The notes beneath the pieces were generated by a model, which searched no databases, was not told the origin of the DNA, and saw only the letters and a list, made by a program, of their open reading frames with translations. The position numbers and the translations under genes are program-made. A stretch of DNA of 64,000 nucleotides from contig NC_088308.1 in the NCBI RefSeq assembly GCF_910592395.1, forward strand, positions 24,317,501-24,381,500, in the 5' to 3' direction. Source of the DNA: Lineus longissimus (taxonomy: Eukaryota; Nemertea; Pilidiophora; Heteronemertea; Lineidae). Shown one piece after another: positions 1 through 14,244 of the stretch. Within the stretch, counting starts at the first letter, position 1; each line of letters starts with the position of its first letter.

Positions 1-3000
1 ATTACGTTCAAATGTGTCAAATCGCTCTCCTGTGCATCATTCGCATCATGTTTGAAATCGAAAACTAGGACATTAGGTAATTGCAGCTATCACGTGATAC
101 AAGATATTAAGTACTCCCAGAATTTATTGTAAAAGCGCCTTCAGGGCCATTTGAGTTAACTATCAAAGAAATAATAATAGTTGTAAATTTTTATTTTATG
201 CCAGAATTTTAAGGCAATTCAAAACAACAGGTGTTGAGGGATCATGCCAACCTCAGTTTGCGAATCTGAATTGACATATACATGTATAAGCTGATACTGG
301 GTTATCTATTTTTTTATGTAGATTTCAGCAATGTTTACACTCATTTTTTATTGTTCTGACCCGATATGACTTATGAAGCAAAGCTCCAAATTATCCATTG
401 GCGCAATCGCTCCCGTCACACATCAGGATTAGGCAGAATAACCACACTGCAAAAAAACTTATCATTCCTGCCGCGCAGCGACCATCCGCAATGGAGATGG
501 TATCGGAACGATCTCATTACGAGGGATTGTTGAATGATCGCTGTCTCTGTCCGTTGCATGACACCATTCGTCAAATCATTACACTTCGCCGCGTGCAAAA
601 GACCGAGGCATTTGAAAATATCGAGAGAGACGAGAAACACTATGAACTCCTGAGTAGGGAAAAATATGGGTAAAGCAGGAGAAACTGATAAGCAATGTTC
701 TGTCCCTCATCCGGACACCCGATGAGTTATATTTGTTTTAATGACGGAGTGATCTGTGAAAGACCACCGATGTAGGTCGTCGTTCTCCTGATTTTATTCG
801 TTTGAGTGTAATTTTCCACAAAATATTTCAGGCAATATTACTAAACAACGATGAACCGATAAATTGTTTAATATGGTAGGCGGCAAAAAATCTGTATACG
901 TTATTGCCGCTTGATGAACGATACCTGGAAGCTTGGCCTAGTGTGTTGAAGCTCATTGCTTTAGATGGTTTTACAGAGATACATGCATCTAGCGAAGGAT
1001 AAACAAGGTGCAAAGTGTACACAGGAGTATATAAACCTGCTTCCCTTGTAAGTTTCTACTCAATGCGAAATGTAAAGTCATGCCAGGTTTCGATCAAAAC
1101 ATTGCATAATGTGATCAAAACAAAGGATTAGAGCGAAGGTGTAATTGTAGTATATGAGGAAAGGAAGGGAAACCGTGGGTTCTTTGGTGTTGAGGTTATC
1201 TCTGCCTGAGATATTCATCTGTGCAACACGATTTGGTATATCTGCCTATTCCTATCTAAAACACAGCACCGTACAGTTTTCGTTTGAGTAATAGGATGGC
1301 GTCATTTAAAGCATATACATGGAAGCCTTTTAGAGAAAAATCTAGGGAAACTGTTGGTTAACCAGATGGGATCATTCTTTGGTGATAGATATAAGGGCTT
1401 CCATTACAGACATAGCGCCATCCAGCGCTACTGGCTGGGCACTTGGATCGGGCCATATTTAAATGAACAGGGAAGTCCCATGGGGACATTAAAATTGGCT
1501 CACTGTTTCTGCAATCATGACTGCGAAGCAAACAGAACCTATTCAAACTACTTCAGTCGGATGTGAAATGAGGCCATCAAAAAGATGGTGCATTTCAAAA
1601 CTAATTCGTAGAATAGGGGCGGCTAATGGTCGAAACTGATATCAATTCGAGAGCGGCGGTAGCGTGGGAATTTTACAGCTAGTAGTGACAATATAATATA
1701 ATTGCTTAGGCAATCATAACTACTACGGTCCGATTGGTCCAATCAACGCAGGTATAACGCAGCCCAGTTTGCTCAGCACACAAATAACACTTTTATTCCG
1801 TTTGTTTTATGCGTGAACATAAGGGTCTTGCATTACTGTTCATTAACCAGTTTGAGTGAATACCACTGTTTATCTGTCCGCAATTTACACAATGTCTCAC
1901 ACACCACAGCATGTAAAATGATACATTTGTGGAAACAGACGGGATCGAACTAAAATTGATCACTGTTAATTCTCATAAATTGGCCTAAGTGCTCTCCTGT
2001 GCCGTTTTATTTGGACAGTCTGTGTTCGATCAGTTATTTGGTCAGTTGGTGGCATTCTATCAAATAGAATTAATGCATTAATAAAATCGGGCTGGTAAAC
2101 ATAGACAATACGTCAAATGAATATCATTGGACTCTCCATATTCAGACCATCCCGGTACACGCATCAAACCTACGCTAAAAGTCACCTCATAATTGAAAGG
2201 ATAATAACCGTCAGAATCAAATTGACCAGCCACATGTGCAATTAAACCATTTCAGTACATAATCTCATTCCCTTTAGAATGCATATGAACCCCAGGACTT
2301 AAACACCAAAATGTAACTTACATCATCAACCAAGTTTCATTAAATAATTAAACTTCATCTATCTCATAGGTCCGATACACAAGCTGGGGTCGTAATAAAC
2401 TTTGTAATTAATATTGATGATTTTTAAAACACCACAAGGGTGACCTTACTGTGTATAATTTGCATTAACGTCCAAGAAATTTAATAATATACCAATAGGC
2501 CAATATCCTTAAGTGTATTTAGCTTTAAGCACTATAATTGCCTGGGCTACTTACTTAATGTCCACCCAATATGATAATTGATAGATGTGTTAATGGTTTA
2601 TCGCTTAGAGGGAAGTTCGACACTTTCTAAAAATTTTGAACAATTATATTTTCACGCGATGGCAATCGCATAGTCTTCAATATGTTGAAATTGTTCGTTG
2701 ATGATGTTCTGTGAAGGACCAATATAAATTGCAGATTAGAAATCCGACACTTACAGCAAGTCTTGTTATGCTTTGGTCATCTCTGCAAAGGCTTAATTCA
2801 CCAGGATCATTTATACCTGATGGATGCAGATATCCTCACTATGATGGCGTGGTGACATGCCGGTATGGATAGTGTAAACTATTATGTCATTCGCCTACGT
2901 CTACATGTTGATACTCGTCACGTCTCGATGTTGAAACTCGTTGTATGTCGCCGAAAATATCACGATGAAGCAGTGGTTCGATTCAAAACGCCCAATCATA

Positions 3001-6000
3001 GTTTCCATTAGCAGCATCTACTCGCTACTCTTTCTGAGTATATAATTTTTTCAAAAGATTATGATTGTTATTTCTCGTCCGATTTAATAATGGTGCCTCC
3101 GCAACACCCTTGGCATATCCGCTACCATACCCACCACAAACGCCTTTTACCTTAATGACTTCCTTCAGCGCTAACAGATATGCTAGCAATCCGTGCCAAA
3201 TATAGGATATGAATGCTCGCAAGTTGTATTTTGCAAAGGTTCGCTTTCCTTGATGTAGTTTTTCGCATCAAAAGTCACTTTGAATATTAGTTATTTTTGA
3301 ATTAGGCAGAATATGCTGAAGCTTTCGTATTTACGATATTCTGTATGATCTGTTTCTGTTTCGTGACTTTTCCGTCGATTTTCTGATACCGATACTTCAG
3401 TCCTTTGTTGTCGTCGTGCGAATTGTTTTGACTCAAGTTGTTTATCTTATTGCATAATTCATTTAACTCGTTTGCACAATGATCACCCAGGCTCTTTTGT
3501 TATGAACTAGATGAAGCTATATCGGACTCACAAGGCTCTTTAAACTGACATCCGGGCTGAAATAGTATATTCGGTGAGAAATTGCTACAGTCGGATTGAG
3601 ACTGAGTTACTTCTTTGCATCTATCGAGAAGGTTGTGTTGTATTGCATACCAAACAAACGCCGTAGCACAGCATCTCTGCACTGCAAAGTGTTGAAATCC
3701 CAATGATGACCTTACTCCTTGGCTGACATGTTTGAGCCATATTGTTCGTCTATATGCAGTTAATGAGCAGCGCTGACTGGGAAGTTGACACAGCCATCAC
3801 AACTGGCCCCTGGCTGCAACAATATTGTCTCTTCCGTATCAACATGATCGAGAGCCATCGACTTGCTTTTATCTGTATTTCATTGCCAGTGACTTGTCAC
3901 ATCGCAGTGCCTCTCCGTCATTGCCGAATAACGTCCTGCCACTTTGTGTTTATTGTATGGCCAGTAATTATTGCACCATGAAAGTACGAGAGCTTCACGA
4001 CTTCAAAGGTTGTTTGTGGATGATGTAGACCTCAGAAAGGCTACAGGATGTGCCAGGGTGAAATAAAAGACATACTGGTGGCAGATGGGAATGATGTCAT
4101 CCATTGAATATCATGTGTCCTACGGGGTTCTAAGGTGAAACCAAACAGGGTTGTTTTGAATCCTTACGTTTTCGACTCGCGGCAGCCATAAGTCGACCAG
4201 AGCCAAGTACATATAATGTTCAGTATAGTACAAGTAATCATTTTGCCAAATGAAATATAAAAGCCTGATTATAGATGATATTGGCATCGTTTTGGGAAAC
4301 TTTACGTTGTTACTTTAAAAATATCAGATTTAAGAACAAAGTGATTTTCATTTCGTCTGCCTTTTTGAACCCGATCAACAAGCAAGACAAATTGTTATTC
4401 TTGAAACAACTGGCTTTCCACTATTTCGTGACATATTATCCTTTGCCAGTAAATTAAATTGCCTTGTCCCATGCATCCACTGTGCGAAGCTAAAACTATG
4501 TTTAATTGAAACCCGATAAATGGTACACCGGCCTTCTTATCTTCCCATGATCTCTTGGATAATGCAAACTTGAATTCAATTACTCCGCATAGTATTTAAT
4601 TGAAACTTGTCATACATTACCACAATGCAGATATTATCTGTTTCGTTTTTTGGACTAAGCTCCGGAGGGTGTTTCAAAGTATTTCATCCAACACAGGAAG
4701 CACAATGTAGTATAATGAAACAATAACAACGTAACGGACAAAAACTTGCTTTGTCGAAATAACGTCAAGTGATGCTTTAAAGTGGTCTAAAGGACTCGCT
4801 ATCATTCAGTAGAATCATCGAGTGATGTCACCAAGAACGCAACAATCCCGTGAACGGGATCGAATGAATTATCCTCTGGCTTCTTTCCCCTTTGAAGATG
4901 ACACTGTCTTCTAACAGTCTCTGTGACTGGTATCAGTTGCCAGGAATTGGGACGAATCAATGCAGTGTAACCAAACCAGCGAAAGAAAGTAATTTGGTCG
5001 TTTGGGACAAGTGGTATAGTTGTGATGTAAGGACTATAATCGCCAAGTGATGCTTGCGAAGCACTTCAGCAATTGCATGGTACATTGGCTGCGACAACGT
5101 GATTACGTTGTACAGAAATCGAAGACGTCCGGGAGCGCCAAACCTATTTGTATGGACGGGGGTTGGAGAAACTCCACGTTACGCTCTGGCAAGATTGGTT
5201 GGTGATTGGCCAAGCAGTCCTCTCGGGGCCATGTGATTGCGACGAAATTGGTTTTGCAATGGGCCATTACGTGCCAGGGTACAGTGGTACGTGGGGATGG
5301 ATCAACGGTCTCTGCTTCAGAAAGGTCTGTGAGACAGTCTGTCTAAGCCGAAGCTTACCAGGGGACTCATAACACATATCGTACCGTTAACGCGGCTGTG
5401 CAGGTTTTATGTCTGTCACAGGCTTAAAACATTCGTTCGTTTGTATGTGATGCCACATGTCTCACATAAGGATGCACTGACGTTTGTCTGGTTGTGTACG
5501 GCATGTTCTTTCCGTCTCAAACCTACTTGCGGTGAATTTAACCATACATTTCTTAATCTATGAAAATATCGTCATATTTATTGCATACTAAATCATCTAA
5601 AATGTAGCAAATGTAACTTAACGTTCGATGAATGTTCGAAACTGTGTCACTCTGTCATCGATAAGACACGTTGCCACCTACTGACAAACCATTTTTCTGA
5701 ATAATGGAGTGATATTTCAAAATTTCATTTCCTGTTTCTTTTAACAACGTCTATCTTCCCGTTTCAATCATGTCGAGGCATCATTGATGCTAACTCGGCA
5801 ATTCGATAGCATCGATGGATTGACGCAGAAATTTACATTTACTGATAGATCAAGTGACTTTTTATTATCCAAACATGCAAAACATGAGACAAAATTTGAA
5901 TATAACTTTTTTTTAGAATTCTGATAGGGTCGACTCTCTGATGTGATTTTACTTTATTTATCATCTTATAAAAACGCATTTGGTAAAGGGGCAGAGTAGG

Positions 6001-6072
6001 AGCAAGATATCTGCATTTCGCATGGTAAAGGAAGGATCCCTTGCCTTAGGTAACTTGAAGGACTGTTACAGG

Positions 6073-6250
6073 CAATCAGTAACATAACTGTTAGAGCGCC
6101 GGGCTGATAATCAGGGGGTCGGGGGTTAGACTATCGTTTTCTTCGCCTCTGTGTACATGGGAGAGACACCTTACCCTAAATTGCTTCGTCGTCCACCGAA
6201 TGACGCACGCAAATCAAGCCCTGGGTATGTAATACTGCTTGGAAAATGAT
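6073..6250 (+). mobile_element. Degraded tRNA-derived SINE
   Basis: The left part resembles the tRNA half of a SINE. A degraded A-box region ends in TTAGAGCGCC at about 6091-6100. It is followed by an anticodon-arm-like stretch containing CTGATAA and by a B-box-like GGGGGTTAGACT at about 6121-6132, where functional tRNAs have GGTTCGA. Downstream is a body with TGGGAGAGACACCTTACCC and a short CGTCGTCCACC stretch, similar in layout to the body of many invertebrate tRNA SINEs. The A and B boxes carry mutations, so this is an old copy and not a tRNA gene. The ends are approximate because no clear target duplication was found. Confidence 0.6.
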
Positions 6251-9200
6251 TCAAGGACGCAGAAAAGAAAGAAAATGGGGTGTCTGTTTCGTATGAGATG
6301 TCTCTTCTCAACAACGAGTTCCAGGATAGGTGTTCTGGACAAGAACGAAAATGCAGTTTGGTTTAGAAAGAGGTAATGAACCTACACATCAAAGAATAAG
6401 AATAACTGTAAAAGCAGTGATTTATATTGTTATTATGTTATCTTAACAGTTGACTCAAATATTGGATTTATCATCATATTGTTTATAGTTTTATCTTGTT
6501 AAACACACACAGCTGGTAAGCCAGTTATGATTAACATTAAGGCCACACCAATCTGTATTCAATACAGTTTTCAATTAACTTTGACTAAATTCTATTGGGT
6601 ATTTTGTCCGCGACATAAATTGTCATATACCTGTCAGGCCACTCTGAGAATTTCCCTCTGTCTACACCAGTGATTGCTGTAGGTTTAAATTGAAATGTCA
6701 AAGAGGAGAAAGGTTTTATTATTGACTTGTGTCGAGTGATGAATGATCCATCATGACCCGTTTTGTTATGCGTATTAAGGTGAAAAAGTCACCTTTTGTA
6801 AAAATAGATCATGTAGTATAAAAATAACAAATGATAGGATTTGATGATTTTCAGTTCTTTTGGTACTCTGTTCTAGCCATCTCGAACTTTATGTTATTTG
6901 AGGTAAAATAAATATTCGAAACACCAACATTTTTAGTAACATGTGACAACTACACCTCCTGACTTTTCATTTAATACAACACTTTACTTTTCTTAGCTGT
7001 GATTAGTTCTTCAATGAAATCTCTAAATAGCACACCGGCGTTCTTTCAGTACACTACCAGCCCTTGATTATAGACCAGATAATCAAATCATCATAAAGCA
7101 GCAATAAGAGATGCGAACCCCTTTGGGATAGCTATATCAGTAAGTGTAATCGCAGTCTGAATGGTCAATTTTCCATATCTATGAACATTGACAAGGATAT
7201 CATGAACTATACGGCGACATGATGCAATCGTGTAGTTAACCATTTAATTTCATGCAGATTTCATCATAACGTTTGATACTAATCGAGATATAAGCTTGGT
7301 TAACCACCTGACGTCATTTGAAACCAGAAACCTAGGCGATGATACCATTGTACTGCCACCAGATCATCCCTACGATTTAATATTTGACCCAATTTGAACG
7401 AAGTGTGTATCAACCATAGTAAAACATACCAACAAAAGGTCGTTTTACGTTCTTGAACATGCCTCCAATTTGTGGCAAGTGTTTGCATTATTTCTACCAG
7501 TCGTCAGAGAAGCAGACTGGTAATACCGCCTGATTTGTCCGTTTGAACGTTGCGCACACTCGCGGAGGTAATAGTTTATCCAAGTGATATAACCTACGTT
7601 CAAGCAAAAGAATTGGTTTTACGTGAGTGAAAAAATTGATCAAAGAGTGTTTCTGCAACACCATGTAAACCACAGGGTGTCCGTGTGTACCATCCTTACA
7701 CCAAGGGGCTGTTTCATGCGCTTGTTCAGAATGAGCCGACTGTTTGACCTCTCCTTAATGTTTTCTTAATCAAACCAGAATGTCTACAAATAAAATCAAG
7801 TTGCACACACAGTAATACAAAGACAGCGAGAGAATGTACACATGTCGCTGATCAATACGTTGGTTTATCATGTTTAATTGAGTAATTACAAAAGCTTATA
7901 TGCATATTGAAAGAGGAGAACGAAGAATGCTTATGAAAGGTAAAAACAATTATTAATATTTTAATGATATACCGTTGTTTCATAGTATTGGCTAACACTG
8001 CGCGTGAATAACCCATGATCAGATTGACCTAGCAGTAAAATGAACCAGTGCAAATATTAAATATGTTGCGGATTTTGCAAGTTACATTTTCTTAAATTTT
8101 CTAATCGATAATCAGGAGGAGATAGCATCAGTTAGGTGGTTAGTGTATGCGTGAGTTGCTCAACCAGGAGTTAAGTATTTACCCGATGGAGTAATACATG
8201 CTGTCTTACTTAGAGCAATCTTCAGTATCGGTTAATGTATTCGCCGGTGTTTGCTGAGGCACAAGTCCTCAAGCTTTAGCTCGTTATTCTGGCCTGTGCA
8301 ATCAAGATGGACACATCGTATGGCGCGTGCGGCATCTAGGAATGTATGTATTGCTTAATACGCTGGCCACACTTGCCTGCTGCATTATGATATTCATTGA
8401 ACGTGAGTAAATACTTATATCTCTTACATTCTATTCCTTTTTCGGCTTTCTGTTGTCTTGCCTGTAACCATCAATCAGAGGTTTGCGCCATGTTTGTCTC
8501 TCTAGGCGATGTCTTCAGACACGCCTCATTGGTTAGCGAATCTGCGTATCCTGTGTCCAAGTCGTGTTTTAGCCGTAGAGAGCATCCGACACAAATCTTA
8601 CCCATTATTACCAAAATTTGCCTGGATACGTTACTGGTCTATGTGATGGCTGGGCGATTGTGACGTGCATCTTTAATGGCAGTGTACTAGCTAGAGGCTA
8701 GTGGACCATTTCTGGAGTGGGTGCTTTCTGTGTTGAACATTGCAATCATTGACCACTGCTTCGTCCGCTGGTTCAATGAGGTCAACGTCATTCGAATATT
8801 CTTTTCAAACTTATTGCATATCATGAATCTAAGGTTCACCATATTCAGCATCAAAAAGTAATAATTAAATCACATTTGATGCGTCTCACCAGTCTTGGTA
8901 AATCAGATTTTACCGTCTACTTTGTTAATGAGTTGATGCTTAAATTCCTAATTAATTGCATGGTGTAATAATCTACCCGTTTCCTCTATTACTCTGTATG
9001 ACATTTGTGGCGGCTCGTATATTTGGGATACTTCATAACTTTCTGGGCAATTTCGTCAAACTCAGTAAACACTGTATGAACAGTATGCGTTGGCTGAATA
9101 TATTTCCTCATGTTGGCATTGTTGATGCTTTGTTACTTTATTGATATGTGGCATGAAATTAAAACTTAACACTGTGGTTTGATAATTTGAGGAGGTGAAA

Positions 9201-12149
9201 AGCAGTTTTGGAATAACCCCGCTGTGTAAATGAGTAGTTTCAAAAATCTTTATCGAGAGACTTAATTTCCAGGTGAAACGTACCAATAGCCAATAGTATA
9301 TAGTAGAGGTACATTTAGTCATTTTCTTTATAACGCTTTCCTCATCAAGAGGTTCCTTAGATGATTTGCTTCTCAAGTGTCACACAAATTCCCCAAGACA
9401 TTGTGAATTCGTGGTGAATGGGCGTGTAATTTGGTAAATTTTTGTTATTTGTTACCATCTGTTTGAAATACGTGCATAGCCTACATGCAAATATTAATTG
9501 TGGTGACATTCTATGATTATCATTCTGGACTTGACATTCCGATTGCGAGTGGCTGGCCAACAATTGCCATCCAAACCATAACAATGGTATGCAGAATATG
9601 AAATATTGTATCATGGAACAATTCGTGTTTTTCCTAAACTGATATATGCCACCATATCATTTGTACTGTCAACTTCGTATTGGTCATGGTAGAACCTAGC
9701 TCAAATGAATTGGAATGTGGTATCTCGATCATCATTTTGGTACCATGTCAGACGCACACAATATATGCCATCATTGTTGTTTTTTTGTTGATAAGTTGTG
9801 AGCAACAGAGAATGACACATCGGAATTGAAGACTCGATTGAGGCTACAATGTTTCTGCCTCCAATGTCTCTTTGTCAATATACTTAGAACTTTCACACAA
9901 GTAATGCATGAAACTCACTCTACTCAGTATGTATTCAGTAGATCCATGTTTCGACTTTCAATGTCTGATGGATCTCTTTACGAGTTATAAGTCTGCTCGA
10001 GATATGTAATTCAAAGCAAAAGTTAACTTGAAAAGTTATCAACATCCAGAGCATCTGTCTTTAGTCATCAGATATCAAAATAATCATGACAATTTGGTCA
10101 ATTTTGAAAGGCTTCCGAGTCGTTTCAAAGGAATTAACTTCCAATAACGGTTACCGTATTCGGTTATCCAAAGGGGTATGGCAAATATCTTAATTTTTGA
10201 ATCAGATAATAGAAGCTTTAGAAATGGTCTGCAGAGGAAATTTTTAATCATTTGGAGTTAACCGGGGTCGAACCAGTTTTCGATATTTTTTTCTCGTTTC
10301 ATTGATGCTATACCTTCGGCTACCGTTGTTACAAGTATCTATCACAGATTATCAAGACCTGGTGTTGTCAGAGATTGAAATCAGCAGCGAGAACTATCTT
10401 TTTTACAACTTTTCATTAGGAGCTGCAAATACATTCCTCACCGTCACTATACACATGTTAACAATACCTGCAGTTGGAATGAATTGGTATTTGGTTGTCA
10501 AGCAGCAGCTTTCAAGATTAATGCATGAGTGTGAGGCACCATAAAAGAGCAAACAGCACACTATCACAATGTGCAAAGTGTGTGCAGAGTAACGTATTCG
10601 ATAAAGCACGAATGAGTACCTTGATATTCGAAGCGCCAGAGCAAATCCTACTAGACCTTCATTGTAATCTGTAGTCGTCACACTCAGATCTTTTTTCATA
10701 AAGTCAGTACGGTACGATGGCATATAGATAGGAAGGATGTGCGTCACATTACCTCATATGCATTGGGGCGTTATCTCCTTATTATTTACCAATTACCAGT
10801 TGGTATTTATGCCTTGTTGACAATCTAGTGCTGCTTGGGAAATTCGGAACCTTGTTGTAAACTTGCGTTGCTAATTACCTTACTTGGGTCATGACATTTC
10901 TCATATTGTCTTATAAAAATCAGTTTTTCCCTACGCAATCTGTAGACGAAAACTCTCTAAGCCTTCAAAGCCAACAACCTGATCGAACTAAGCTCGTTAT
11001 GATAGATTACGAACATGGAAGTATTTTGCAACTCAATTCTGCCAGACAAATTGACAGTAAATAAAGGCTGTTCTACTTGCAAAGCACTACTAAATATTTC
11101 CCTTGATAAAATGCGATAAAATAGTGTTCCCAGGTCAGACATACCCAAGTTGCTGTGTCTGGTACATGTAAGTAAACGTTTCAAGTGATTAACCGAGCCT
11201 TAAACAGCCGAGTCACGCAACCGCCTCACAACCGCTTATCGTTGCATACATGTAGGTTGAAATCCGTAAAAACCAAAGCACTACCGTGGCACCAAAGATC
11301 GGAGTATCATTATCATTTCCTTATAAGACAAATGGCCACTTAGGCAGCTGCTTTTAATAATTTCGAGTAAACTTGTTATAATACCAATTAGTTGACTGGT
11401 TTATGCACGGCGTATTCGACATTGCGATAGTTTCTTAATGGTTTCTTATCACGCACGACTGTGCAATCAGATTTCAAATGTCTCGCTTCTATGCTTCGGG
11501 GTTTGATATCCTGTCGAAATTTTCAATTTTGTTCCTTAACGTGCGATATGTAGATGTGAAATAATGTATTATTTCGTTGGACAGTTGAATATTTTAAGCG
11601 CAGGGATAGCACACGCCACCAACACTAAGTTGCATCGGACTGAATGTTGTTTACTTCGGAGTAAATGAAATAGACGTCGCAGCTTTGGTGGCAAGAAACA
11701 CCCGTTGAATAATTAGTGCTGCTGCGCTGATCTAGACTCTTAACTTGAAATGGTCCAGTAGGTTGCCATGTATTCTCTCTTGTAGATCAGCATCGCTGAG
11801 CCTTGCCAGTGATGTACTCGAGTTTTCAGCATCTGGATACAATGTTGTTTACACAGTTGAATGAATAAACCACAGTCATTTCGGATTGCAGTTATGCCTT
11901 AGTTAGATTCTTTATGCTCTGTCTACAGTTTAATCCCAAGACACGAGAGTCCATGCAGTTACCTAACATTAAGTAAACGTTTGGCTAAAAATGGGAGATG
12001 GTCAAAAGCATCTGCCTCAGTGTTTGCAGATTTCTGGTTCATTTCCTACATTCATCTTTGGTTAGATTTTTCTAATGGTATGATGATGGTACATGTAGCA
12101 CATAACAAGGTAAGAACGAACTCTTGTTTTCAAAAATTAATTAAATGGG

Positions 12150-12365
12150 TAATTCTGTTTTACTCATATTCAGGAGGCCCTACATTTTTTAAACAATAAT
12201 TCACAATCGATTTATTTACAACCGATTTAAAGTCCTTCCTGATTATGAGTAATTCTGTTTTACTCATTTTCAGGAGGCCCTACACTTTCTAACAAATGAT
12301 TTACAACCGATTTATTTACAACCGATTTAAAGTCCTTCCTGAATATATTCAGGAGGCTCTACACT
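12150..12365. repeat. 100-bp tandem repeat, two full units and a partial third
   Basis: AATTCTGTTTTACTCAT recurs exactly 100 bp apart (12151 and 12251), and the rest of the unit follows in order: CAGGAGGCCCTACA, an AT-rich middle with a duplicated ACAACCGATTTA, and AAAGTCCTTCCTGA. The unit junction is a hairpin with arms of about 15 bp (CCTGATTATGAGTAA against TTACTCATTTTCAGG). At the next junction the hairpin interior of about 21 bp is missing, leaving an 18-bp perfect palindrome, TCCTGAATATATTCAGGA, at 12337-12354. A third partial unit begins there. It has no coding capacity and is a minisatellite, possibly derived from a small inverted-repeat element. Confidence 0.9.
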
Positions 12366-14174
12366 ACATCATGTATGCCTGACGAGAATAAGGCTGACTT
12401 AAAGTTGACTTCATATGCCCTTTTACTATGACAAACCCTGGGGAGAGTGAAACACTGACTGATCACTTGTCGGGCCCTGCTATGAAACGAAATCCCTTTG
12501 GAAGGGTAACGGAGTAACCGTTTGAGTACGAGTGCTATAAAAAGACCGTGAGGCGTCATTCATTGAAATCGCCTGTACAAATGGGTGATGTCATGACGTG
12601 CCGTGCCACCTTGACTAGTTATTTGGACGCAGAAAACATAACCGGTCAAAGCCGTAATTAATCGGAAAGCGTATTCGATCAACTGCCATGTGAACTCATT
12701 TGGGAGGTTAATAGCTACAAGGCGGTACGGATGGATTGGTCTTAGGATGAGAAATTGATGATGATATGAACAACGCTAGAAAAAACATCCTATAATCTCG
12801 AATACAGCAAAAAGCTAATGTAACAGGTCATCGTTCAGACCCCCATACATTCCGCTGATGCGTTCTTGATAGACTATCCTTTCGCCATGATTATTCCGAT
12901 CATATTTTTGCACTAGACATCAAATGAAGGTTGGTTGCCAGTGGTCCCAATGTGGTACTCATCCTGACGCGAGAAGCTGCTAAGTTACAAATTGACCAGC
13001 GGGAGCTGATAACTACTGGGGGCCATCCAACAATGACCGCGTTAGGATTAATTATAATTCACCATGTCAGTTCATGTGGAATGCATTCGTCCAGACCAAT
13101 CTTGTATCTTGGCTGTCCTGCAGGCTTCGTATTGACCAAGTTCTGTAGAAGTCCATGTGGATGTGAATGTCGCCAGCCCGGGATTTTCTGGTTTGACGGA
13201 CTAATTTTCTATAAACTTCACACTTTATCGTGAAATAAAGTAAATGGTGAGGAAAATCAAGATGAAGCAACTTCTGTGTACAACTTTTCTACAAAGGCAC
13301 ATATACATGTTATGATTTACTGATATTCAGTGTCGTTCCGTCACCAATCGAGGTTATCAGCAAGTACAATAACATTCTTTCTCACTTCATGGGCTGGGAT
13401 ATACAGCTGGTTCAGCTCCTTAAAGCGGGACTCAGCTGACGAAAATTGACAATAAGGAGAATGCACAAGAGTGCAAACTTAAAGAATGCATACAAATTTT
13501 TGGCATTTTTGTCATGACTCAAGATTCTTAACGACCTGCCATAAAAATTTAAGTACCCGACAAAACAATGCTCTAGCTGAGAATGCAGCACTGAACAATT
13601 TCCACGCGGAGTTGACGTGAGTGGTTGCCACATCCGATTTACTGTCATCATTATGAGTTAGAAGTAGAAGCAAATGAAACTGCAGCTCGGCGCCTTTTTG
13701 CTTTGTATGGCTTTGTTGCCAAATGTAATCTCAGAGATATAGAGTGTTTCTCGTTTTGAACCAGACGGCGCTTTGCTGCGGCGAACCTCTAGTTGAGTTG
13801 ATCCTTTTCCCTAACAATCCTTTTGACAAGATCCTAAGTATTTTTGTAGTCATGTCAGAGTCAGTATTTTCGATACAAAGCAGCATCATCTCCACATGCC
13901 GAATGGCTTTGACGTATATCTCATCACATGTAGCAACATTACTCATAAATGCTTATCATCGGGGCTGCATATGGAAACAACGGTATTGGTCCCTTTCAGA
14001 ACAGAGCAGACACACGTTGTGGCTTGTAATCGATTTGCATACTACATGTTCTAGATTGTTTTAGCAGCCATTCTCAGAGTACAGTACAAAAGATGCGTCC
14101 AAAGCATTGCCCAATACGCCTGGTAAAAAAAACATAAGCATCGGTACTTGAAGACCCTACTTTGAATTGAAACA

Positions 14175-14244
14175 GGGTTTGGGGTTTGGGGTTCCTACGC
14201 CATCAAGACAATTCTTTTTGGTTGAACAATTGTTTTTGGTTGAA
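14175..14244. repeat. Short telomere-like run and adjacent 18-bp tandem duplication
   Basis: At 14175-14192 there is a short GGGTTTG run (GGGTTTGGGGTTTGGGG). At 14209-14244 an 18-bp unit, CAATTCTTTTTGGTTGAA, is repeated immediately with one mismatch (CAATTG in the second copy). The G-rich run is too short to be an interstitial telomere; both look like simple slippage products. Confidence 0.75.

Noticed and set aside
377-673. Plus-strand ORF of about 99 codons with charged, protein-like composition near the window start
   Set aside because: It has no ATG at the open end, no pyrimidine-rich acceptor before it, only a weak GGTAAAG donor-like end, and no recognisable family.
6073-6145. A functional tRNA gene
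   Set aside because: The A and B boxes are mutated, the T-loop lacks TTCGA, and the anticodon stem has a mismatch; the SINE-like body downstream explains it better.
10255-10290. tRNA T-arm on the minus strand (GGTTCGACC with a 5-bp stem)
   Set aside because: No anticodon or D arm at the expected distance on either strand.
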